This document shows, piece after piece, positions 55,661 to 64,000 of a stretch of DNA of 64,000 nt. Made by a program: the position numbers and the translations under genes. Source of the DNA: Chelydra serpentina (Eukaryota > Chordata > Testudines > Chelydridae); contig JBAIAC010000027.1 of NCBI GenBank assembly GCA_037349315.1, positions 19,081,501 through 19,145,500 of the forward strand, in the 5' to 3' direction. Under the pieces are notes generated by a model. That model was given only the letters and a program-made list of their open reading frames with translations. It searched no databases and had not been told where the DNA came from. The stretch's first letter is position 1. Every line of letters begins with the position of its first letter.

Positions 55661-57515
55661 GAACTGCAGTGTAACATGTTCTATCTCATGGCCTCTTTCA
55701 CCCAGTTCTTTGGGAACTGTGCTGTATCGTTTGGCATTTTACCGCACTCTTGCTGCATGACGTAATGTGCCTTACCCTTTGACCACTGAGATCCAGGGCC
55801 AAGATAAAAGCCTAACAGCGAAGCCCAAAGGGCAGAGTGTAGTTTTCAGGAACGTGTATGTGCTAAAGGATCAACACTCCTATGCTTACAGCATGCTCAT
55901 CACCATGCTATCTAAAGACCTTCTGAAGTGCCTTATGGGACATTGCTAGAGTCTGTTGTATTGGGCTTCTTTCTCCATCTACTCAGGGAAAAACTGAATT
56001 TGTGCAATTATACTTTGCTGTATATGCCCTATGGCCAGGCTGAGGAGTAGCTTCACCTGGGGACTAAAGGAGGTGAGGTTCTATATTCCTGCAGGAGTTC
56101 ATTGCACAGTCTTGAACTGGTCTCTGAGTGCTCTACACCCTATGGAATGTGAGATCCTCCAGTGCTCCTGATTGCTGGGCAATGGATCCCAGTGCACCTC
56201 TCTTTTGTAGCTAGTAGCGCCTGTAGAACTAGTCCCACAAAATCCTGTCCCCATTAGCTAGTGACTTCATAGATGACTGGATGCAGCCCTGTTCTGCATG
56301 TTCCCCTGCAATGCGTATCTGCATATCGAAACCACCACAACCCTCCTCTGAGCCTCCTTGCCTAGGGATTATCAGAAGATTGGCACGTTCCCACTTCTCT
56401 CTTATCAATCAAATGCTAAAAGGCCTTTTATTTCCTTTCCCCCCATCCCCGATTGTAGATGGCTAGTTTTATAGGCTGTGTTAGTATCTCATCTCGCAAA
56501 GCTCCCAGGGAACATTTGGCTTGATAAAATACCGTATAAATCAAAGTAGCTGTTGCTCTTCGAGCCTGTCTTATGAGACAACTGTGTGTCCAATTAGGGC
56601 TTTGCACTCCTACAAGCACAGCACGTTTTGCTTTGCTAGATGGCTTAAAATTACTGCCTTGCGCCGAAGATCTCCCCATTAGATTTTCTTGTTTCCCCTC
56701 GTGCCTCATCGGATAGGGCTGACTGAAGATAAGCTTAGCAGGCTAGAGGTTGCCCTATCGCAGGCTAATAGTCCTTGCATCTCCTTTTAAATGTCTGAAA
56801 CCAAGGAACATTCACACTTGCAGCCTTTATTCAATGTGGGGTCATGCAGGAAATCCTGCCGGGCCGACACCAGTTGATAACATTGTCGGGCTATTTGTAT
56901 GTGTGGAACCATAAACATGCATGGGGTTTACAGACAAGACTGGTTTTTTTGCCCTAAAGAACTTAGTCTATGGCAGAGAATGAACTGCTGGAAGCTCAGT
57001 ATGAAAATAAGTCTGTTGGAGAGACCCAGTACCTGGGACTTTCCCAGAAGGCCTGGCAGGTGCCTGCCTCTGATAAAGCACATCAGACGCAAATGAGTCT
57101 GCCAGCCATTCAATCAGATCCTGCTTAACTCAGGCAAGGAATGTGGCGCATGGTAAATCAAGTAAGGCAAGATTTCCCCAAGCTCTCCATGAAGCAAGTG
57201 TGATTCTGCCATCCTTCTCCATAGTTGAAACCCCAGTCTAATTTAGCTCCACTTCTCTTCCTCCCACCCTTTCCATAGAAGAGTATATTAGTGTCTTCCT
57301 TAGAGCTGGGGAAACAATTGCACTGAGGTTTTTTTGTATAAATTGCTGCTTTCTGTTCATAAGCTGCATCTTATTTTCTTAAACTTCTTGGCTATTCAAA
57401 ATTCATACCCTGGAATAGAGCTAGTTATGGAGAGGAAGGAACTCTGCAGAAGAAAGGTACTAAGGGAGTCTGAAATTAAGTATATTAAAAGGAAGGAGCG
57501 ATCATATACAGTACA
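55661..57515. other. No recognised feature
   Basis: Unique-looking sequence, with frames of up to 93 codons and no motifs or repeat matches elsewhere in the window. Confidence 0.45.
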
Positions 57516-59299
57516 TACTGTGACAGACTCGGACCAGAAGAATATAAGAGAGTGGTCCTGGTGGGATCCAGGAAGTGGGCGGGCGGAGGACCGTCCCCAG
57601 CCTAAGGGGAGGATCCGCAAGGTCCGGGATCTCAATTAAGTAGGGGGGACAACTAAAGATATAACAGGGACGGGAGTGAGGTCACAGGGCTAAACGAAGG
57701 GAACTGGACGGGGACACCGAGCAGAGAACCCCGGACAGTGCCCACTGCTCCTTGAAGGTGTCAAGGGAGCCAGCGGGCGCTGCCCAGAGGAACTCCGCCT
57801 GGATGCGTGAGACTAGGGAGGAGCGGAAATAGGCCCCACAGTCGCCGAGCACCCCACTTGTCTACCATCCTCTTCCTGGTGGTGTAAATGGCCACTTTGG
57901 CTAGGGCCAGGAGGAGGTTGACGAGGAGGTCTCATGACTTAGTGGGGCCACGGACGGGGTGTGCGAATATAAACAAGTGTGGGGAGAAGTGCAGCCAGAA
58001 CCTCAGCAGGAAGTTCTGGAGGAGCCGGAATAGGGGCTGCAACCTGGTGCACTCCAGATCCATGTGCGCCAGGGTCTCCCTGGGGCCACAAAAGGGGCAG
58101 GTGTCTGGGATGGGGGTGAACTCTGCCAAGAACATGCCCATGCTCACGGCCCTGTTAAGGCGCCACCAACAGATATCCCTGGCGGGCCACGGGACCAGGG
58201 TGGAGTATAGGCTGGCCCCCCAGGATGCCTCACCCTGCAGAGGCGGTAAGAGGTCCCGCCACTTTGTGTTGGGGCAGGACGTGAGGGTGAGGACAGGAAG
58301 GGTGTGGAGCACGAGCGTGTCCAGATGTTTCCTTGGCGTGGTCTGGAAGTGAGCTGGCTGCAAGTTGTGCAGCGGGCTCATGGTGAACGGGTGGGATGGC
58401 CAGGTGGGGCCATGGGGCAGGGGCCCGGTAAAAATGTCCAGAGGGCCCAGTGTGCAGGGTGGGCAGGAGGCCCCCCCTCACAGGACCTGGTTGAGGTAGG
58501 CCTGAGCAGCGGATGGTAAAGTGGCCCTCACCTCCTGAAGTACGCGCCGGAGAGTACAAGGGCCAGAGAGCCCCATGCGCTGAGCGAGTGTCAGGGGATC
58601 CAGCCAGTCTCCCCGGTCATAGTCCAGGAGGTCTCCGATGTTGGTGACTTCTGCCAGGACCAGCCTCCGGTGCACCGAGGGGGACTCCGCCACCTGCACA
58701 CAGAATTGGGGGTTGTGTAGTAGGGGCTCTGGTCTCTGCGACCAGGTCCGTGATGGCCACCGAGGGGGCGGATCTCCTCACAGTTTCCAGGTCCGGAGGA
58801 GGTCCTGGTAGAAGACCGGCATCCCGGAGAGGTCTCGTAGAAGACCTCTCGGGTGGAGATAAAGGAGCTGCCGGTCGTATCTGAGCCCTCGGAAGTGGCG
58901 CAGGAAGGCGTGCACCAACATACTCCACGCGGGACCACCTGCACCATACAGGAGCCTCTGCAGGGCCTGGAGGCGGAAGACACTTCAGCCTCCCCCCCCT
59001 ACCCCCCTCCGGGGCAGATGGAGGGCCCCTGCAGAGACCCAGTGCAGTCCTGGCCAGAAGAACCCCAGAAACTACCCTCTGGAGATCAGCCAGGACCCCC
59101 GGGGCCAGGACCAGGACCAGGGTGTTGAGCCGGTGCCAGAGCATGGACAGGACTAGCTGGTTGAGCACCAGTGCCCTCACTTCCAGGGAGAGGCACCGGA
59201 GGAGTCCTGCCCCTCTCCGGAGATGCTCTGCCACCCTGCCCTCTAAACCTTGCCAGTCTCCGGCGGAGACAGATGCGTGGCGGAAAGGTAAACATCGAG

Positions 59300-60674
59300 T
59301 GTAACGATACTGGTTCTGGTGGGACCTAACTAAGGGTACGTCTATACTTACGCGTCCGGTCGGAGGCGCGCGATCGATGTTCTGGGTTCGATTTATCGCG
59401 TCTTGTCTAGACGCGATAAATCGAACCAGGAAGTGTTCCCCGTCGACGCTGGTAATCCAGCTCGACGAACGGAGTAGGCGGAGTCGACGGGGGAGCCTGC
59501 GCGCCGCGTGTGGACCCCAGGTAAGTGCTTTTTCATTCGAACTAAGATAGTTCGACTTCAGCTACGTTATTCACATAGCTGAAGTCGCGTATCTTAGTTC
59601 GAATTTCGGGGCTAGTGTAGACCAGCCCTGAGAGTGCCAGTTCAGGACAAATTGCTTCAAACAGGGCAACTACAGCCCAAGGCTGGGGTTTTCCACCTCG
59701 AAGGCACCAAACCAGCCAGACAGAGGAGACTTTGGTTTTACCCCACTGGCTAACCACAAGTCACACAAGCAATTCCCTAAGACACTCCAGTTTCCCAGTC
59801 TCCCCACTAGTGCCACTCGTTATGGGGACAACTGGTCATGAAAACCAATGCCCCAGTAAAAGAAAAAAGGTCCTCCCAATCTCAATGGACCAAGCCCCCA
59901 GATCCAGGTCAATATACAAATCAGATCTTACCCACAAATCACGCTGTTGCCAATCCTTTAGAATCTACAATCTAAAGGTTTAATCATAAAAGGAAAAAGG
60001 TATAGGTGAGAGCTAGAATTGGTTAAAAGGAATCAATTACATACAGTAATGGCAAAGTTCTTGGTTCAGGCTTGCAGAGATGGAATAAACTGCAGGTTCA
60101 AATTCAAATTAAGTCTCTGGATTACATCCACAGCTGGGATGGGTCCTTCAGTCCTTTGTTCGAAGCTTCCATTTGTAGAAAGGTTCTTCCAGAGGTAAGA
60201 AGCAGGAATGAAGACAAAATGGAGATGAGGCAGCTGCCTTTTATAGTTTCTTCCAGGTGTAAAGACACCTCCTTGTCCTTACTGTGGAAAATCACAGCAA
60301 AATGGAGTCTGGAGTCACATGGGCAAAGTCCCTGCATATCTTGTTAAGTCACAGGCGTGTCTGCCTTCTCTCAATGGGTCCATTGTATCGCTGATGGCTC
60401 TTAATGGGCCATCAGCAGGCCTGGCAGAGCTGATAGCTTGTCCTGGGTCCCAGAAGCCCAGCCCCAGTTTGAAATACAGACAGTATAAAGCCAATATTCA
60501 TAACTTCAACTACAAAATTGATACATACATATAAATGACATAATTATAACCAGCCAAGCATAACCTGGTCTTAGACACCTCATTTGACCCCCTTTATATA
60601 AGATTTGGTGCCACTACAGGACCTTGGTTGTAACAATGATCTATATGGTCGCAGTTATTGTCAATAACGTCACA
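59300..60674. mobile_element. Solo LTR-like element inserted in the Tx1 LINE
   Basis: It starts TGTAACGATACTGG and ends AATAACGTCACA, so the ends match as TGTAACG / TGTGACG inverted. The flanks are TCGAG (59295-59299) and CCGAG (60675-60679), a 5-bp duplication with one change. The LINE reading frame resumes across it (YLGV before, VYLSATH after). CTTTATATAAGATTTGG near 60595 could be the TATA region on either strand. Without the MITE it is about 1.08 kb. Confidence 0.75.
59334..59628. mobile_element. CpG-rich MITE, copy d
   Basis: Flanked by TAA (59331-59333) and TGA (59629-59631, one change). The other LTR copy reads GGGACCCAACTGTGAGTGCC at this point and is an empty site. It has the same three-hairpin interior as copies b and c, with long, nearly undamaged arms. 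Confidence 0.85.
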
Positions 60675-60865
60675 CCGAGATAGAGCAGCGAACCCGCGCT
60701 CCACCAGATGGCTTGAAGTGTGGGTGGGAGGCAGCTTGCCTGCCACCCGCCCCCGCCCACCAGGCCAGAACTCTTGACCCAGCTGACCCGGGCGGAGGAG
60801 GCTGCTGAGTAGACGGCCTGGCAAGCTTCCATCTGCACCAGGTCGTCCGGGTCCTGGACCACTAG

Positions 60866-60889
60866 GCGTATGCCGACGACATACTCCTC
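60866..60889 (+). other. RT catalytic motif present in reverse orientation
   Basis: The plus strand reads GCGTATGCCGACGACATACTCCTC in codon phase as A-Y-A-D-D-I-L-L, while the LINE it belongs to runs on the minus strand, where the same bases give E-E-Y-V-V-G-I-R at exactly the place of motif C. Extending 3 bp to the left (60863) still fits. Confidence 0.7.
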
Positions 60890-61470
60890 CAGGACCAACC
60901 CCTGCTCCGGCTCCCGAAGCACCAACCCTGTCAACCTTCAGCAGAGGAGACAGAGGAAGGGCTCGATCACTAGGGCATACAGCTGGCCTGATGCACCCCA
61001 TGCCGGAAGCTGACCGGTTCGGTCAGGGTCTAGATGAGCCTGACCAGACACTTTGCGTCAGCGTACAGCACCTGGAGAACACTCATGAACTGGGGCCCAA
61101 AGCCAAATGCCAGCAGGGTGCCCAGGAGATACCCATGGTCCACCCTGTCAAACGCCTTCTCCTGGTCCAGGGACAAGAGGGCGAATGACAGACCATCCCT
61201 ACACCCCAGCTCCAAAGGGTCCCGGACCAAGTACAGGTTATCGAAGATGGTCCAGCCCAGGACGGTGTAGGTTTGGTCAGGATGGACCACATCCGCCAGC
61301 ACGGACCTCAGCCGCAGCAAGATGGCTTTCGCTATGATCTTGTAGTCCATGCTGAGGAGCGAGACGAGACGACCGTTCCATAGGTGGTGGAGGTCCCCCT
61401 TCTCCGGCCCCCCGGCATCAATGAAGGCTCCGCTCTCGGCCCCAAATCTCGATCGAGTGGAGCCGCACCC

Positions 61471-62450
61471 CGCCAGCTCAGCTGCGGGGGACCATGAACC
61501 CATCTCTGTTCCCTCTCCTGCCTCAGCCTCAGTCCCCGCTCTCGCTTTAGTCCCTGCCCCTGCTCCTGCTCCCATCCCTTCTTCTGCCGTAGTCCCTGAT
61601 CCTGCTCCTGCCCACAATGCATCACCTGCCCCTCTCCCCACCACCTCCTATGCTATTGTTGTCCTCGAGGTTGTCTCATTCCCACTGCCTACTGACAACC
61701 CTCAGGGGTTGGTTTTCATGTCTCCCCTTCCTGATACTGTAAAGGCTGCACTATTCCCTCTGCCGCCCCTTCCCGTGCCAGGGAGGAGAGGAAGTGTTGT
61801 TGAAGCCAGAAAAGGGGATCATGGGGAAGTGGCCCAGGGCGTCAAAGCTGCTCCAGTGGTGAAAGGGAAGCTGCCAACAGTTGCTACCATTAGGGTCTCT
61901 GGGCTGGAACCTGGAGTAGAGGATGGGCTTGGGTTCCTCCCTCTACAGAAACCCCTTGAGAAGGGAAACAGGCCTCGGTCCAGGTGGGAGGTTGAACGGC
62001 ATCTACTAAGCTCAACGGAGCGACAGACTGTGGGGTATTCCCCCTCCCATACAGGCCTGTGATGAAAGTAACTCAAGAGGCTGTCTTGCTACTACATTGA
62101 GAAAGAGAGGTCACATTGGGGCCTTATCGAGTTTCTGAAGCCGCTGAATCCCCCCAGAAGCGCGGGACCCACCAATACAGGCTCGGAACGTTGTCACAAT
62201 ATGTTTGTTTCAGGGCCCCTGGTGTTGAAGGTGCCCAAGCTAAAAAAGGCCCCTGAAGTTGATGCAAAACAAGCTTTCCTGATTCCTGTAGTTCACCCTC
62301 ACTGTTATACATGCGTGGCTCACATAAAAGATGAGCTGACTAGGAGAAAAACTCCACTATGCTATGTGTGTAACATACTCCAGCACATTTATCATCAGCC
62401 GTCTGCACTAAAAGCACATCAATATAAGTGCTGACATTGCGTTAACTACT
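61471..62450 (+). pseudogene. Pro/Ala-rich, zinc-finger-like LINE ORF1 remnant, inverted
   Basis: An open plus-strand frame to 62062 is rich in Pro, Ala and Val (VPAPAPAPIPSSAVVPDPAP), then becomes mixed (GKLPTVATIRVSGLEPGVED). A second frame at 62201-62434 reads RRKTPLCYVCNILQHIYHQP, then SALKAHQYKC, a Cys/His finger-like end. Tx1-clade LINEs have a low-complexity ORF1 with zinc fingers. Head-to-head orientation with the ORF2 fragment suggests a 5'-inverted insertion. The ORF1 assignment is tentative. Confidence 0.4.
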
Positions 62451-64000
62451 GAGGAAGATCACGTCGTGTGGAAAAAATCTAGCCAAAATCTAAAATGGTA
62501 GTTAAATCTATTCCCATTATGTTAGGTCTTAAAATACATGGTTCACTGCATCTCTAATTTTTATTGCTGCAAGATGGTACAGATTGCAGATTTAGAAAGA
62601 GGTTCATTAGAAAATACAATACACAATGGATTTATCTTCATGAACAGAAATAAAATGCAAGGGTTTTCTTTTGCAAACAAGCAGATACAAGTCAATAAGA
62701 AATAAGACTGTGCCCAAGTGGTGGTTCTTAATATGAAATTTGATTGGACCCGTAGGTTACATTGTATATCTGCTGATCAGCTGAGCACTAATCACATTTG
62801 GAGTGTTTTTGTCAGGGGACAGCTCAGTTTAATAAAAATAATACATTTTATTAACAGGACTGCAGGTTGGGAACTTGCTACTTTATTCAACTGCCTCACG
62901 ACAGTGTGACTGCATGAAAGCTCCCATTTGTAAAGCAGGAAGTAAGGGAGGAGTGGACCGGAGTCTGGCTCCATCCCATAATGCTCTGATTAGTCCTATC
63001 TTGAGCACCTAATTACATCAGGTTGAAACTTGCTTTCCAGGAATATTCATTATTTCCAGGCAATAAGTTTCAAGGAAACATTTCCTGCTGATAACCTCAC
63101 GGGCTAGAGCACTTGTAGAAAGTAAACAGGCTCAGTTAATAGGCTTGCAAATGTGAATGAAGATTCACAAATTATTAGGCGGCATTTGCCCAGCTCTACA
63201 CTTGACCTGGCTTGGATGTAAAATGTAGTCTGATGTGATCTGTGACTGCCTGCACCTTAATGAAGGTCTGAAGAGGTGAATCACCTGTGATGTCAATGGA
63301 TTGCATTGTCCTGTTAAAGGGGAGGATAGATGCAATCTTAGGATTGGCTTTCGGCTTCAGAAATAAGGCCAAGATGTCCAAACTTTGTCCAGCTTAAAGG
63401 GTCAGTCCTAGCACCTAGGCAGGAGTTCATTAGAATGCAGCTGGAGAAAGAGGCCAAATGATCCAAAAGTGGCTTCAGACTCCATAGGTTTCTGAAGTTT
63501 CTCATGCAACCCGCAGTCAATGTGTAGCATTGTTCCTTTTCCTCTGCATCGTGATGAGAGCACGTGTGGTTTCTTGCAGGCGGCTTAAATGCCTTTCTCA
63601 TAAATGGCAGAGCTCTTACGGAGCTAGAATCCATGAAGCAATTGCTTGATTCCCAAGTTAAAGACAAACGACCAATTATTCCGTTTCCCTTTTTCCTAAA
63701 ACAAATATCTTTCATGGATGTACCTAATGGTTTTAAGCGCAGCATGAAATACTTGCTAATTTTAATCAAAATCCTCAAGCAAACAGGGAGGGAAACATAA
63801 AGCCAATAATGTGCTTGGTTGCATGCACAATGAAATGAAATATACGAAGCTGATGATGGCTCTAACATCGCATTTTAGAAACGGTTGCTTTGACTTGCAG
63901 AGTGTCAATTCCCCTTCCCCTTCCACTTGATAGATGGCACAATGGATAGTGCAGCTGGCTTTTAAAATCAATTTGCTTAGTTGCTTTCCCCCATAGATGT
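62451..64000. other. No recognised feature
   Basis: AT-rich unique-looking sequence. A 176-codon minus-strand frame (63338-63868) overlaps other open frames, is Cys/Ser-rich without a motif and shows no splice context I trust. Confidence 0.4.

Larger units (their letters stand above)
57516..61470 (-). mobile_element. Tx1/L1-clade LINE ORF2, decayed, interrupted by an LTR
   Basis: The RT start (61030-61440) has GDLHHLWNGRLVSLLSMDYK and LSLDQEKAFDRVDHGYLL (motif A). The motif C region at 60.87 kb reads EEYVVGIRLVVQDP instead of a Y-A-D-D motif. After an LTR (59300-60674) the thumb/connection region continues with YLSATHLSPPETG and LLRCLSLEVRALVLNQLVLS. The C-terminal end has FTPIPDTCPFCGPRETLAHM (about 58.1 kb), a C-x2-C-x6-H-x4-C zinc motif typical of this clade. 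The 3' UTR reaches about 57516. Frameshifts are frequent. Confidence 0.85.

Noticed and set aside
61349..62062. 237-codon Pro/Ala-rich plus-strand ORF as a host gene
   Set aside because: It lies between LINE ORF2 and a zinc-finger-like end typical of LINE ORF1. The composition is low complexity. I treat it as a mobile-element remnant.
63338..63868. 176-codon minus-strand ORF as a host exon
   Set aside because: It has no motifs, overlapping open frames and no reliable splice sites. The length alone is not decisive in 64 kb.

Overview
The window looks like intergenic or intronic DNA of a reptile, most likely a cryptodiran turtle. The basis is the repeat fauna: tRNA-headed SINEs with a CR1-type tail, several CR1 LINEs (CR1-type 3' ends, an ORF1 esterase, an endonuclease and RT), Penelope-like elements with a GIY-YIG domain, and CpG-rich MITEs. 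I could not support any intact host protein-coding gene, tRNA or rRNA. Everything with protein homology is a decayed mobile element.

Layout. 1-9.2 kb: mostly unrecognised single-copy-looking DNA with two SINEs and a CR1-type tail. 9.2-11.7 kb: a nearly complete Penelope-like element on the minus strand. 12.0-29.6 kb: a head-to-tail array of decayed, Maverick/Polinton-derived units, each carrying on the minus strand a protein-primed family B DNA polymerase (PolB), the front of an A32/FtsK-like packaging ATPase and a fragment of a third, unidentified gene. The same joint sequence recurs at every internal unit boundary, so one tandem duplication joint was amplified. 29.6-37.6 kb: an inverted scrap of the same element, a SCAN/gag-like fragment, and an older diverged copy of the polymerase split by CR1 insertions. 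38.1-39.5 kb: two unidentified minus-strand ORFs and a cluster of short inverted repeats. 39.7-47.3 kb: an exon/intron-structured pseudogene with integrase, Ulp1-like (C48) protease and PHD-like segments, resembling Ginger-type transposases, interrupted by a SINE, a solo LTR and MITEs. 47.4-50.2 kb: a nested repeat stack and the end of a hAT transposase. 51.1-54.2 kb: a long CR1. 54.8-55.7 kb: a second Penelope RT fragment. 57.5-62.4 kb: a Tx1/L1-clade LINE interrupted by an LTR that is itself interrupted by a MITE. 62.5-64 kb: nothing recognised.

The most interesting points are the Polinton-unit array, in which each unit that keeps the polymerase active-site motif has damaged it differently; the spliced integrase-Ulp1-PHD pseudogene; an apparent in-place 24-27 bp inversion of the RT catalytic motif in the Tx1 LINE; an exact palindrome in one array unit that looks like a template-switch mutation; and nested insertions whose target duplications can be read directly. 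All assignments come from reading the sequence and remembered family features. No database search was run.
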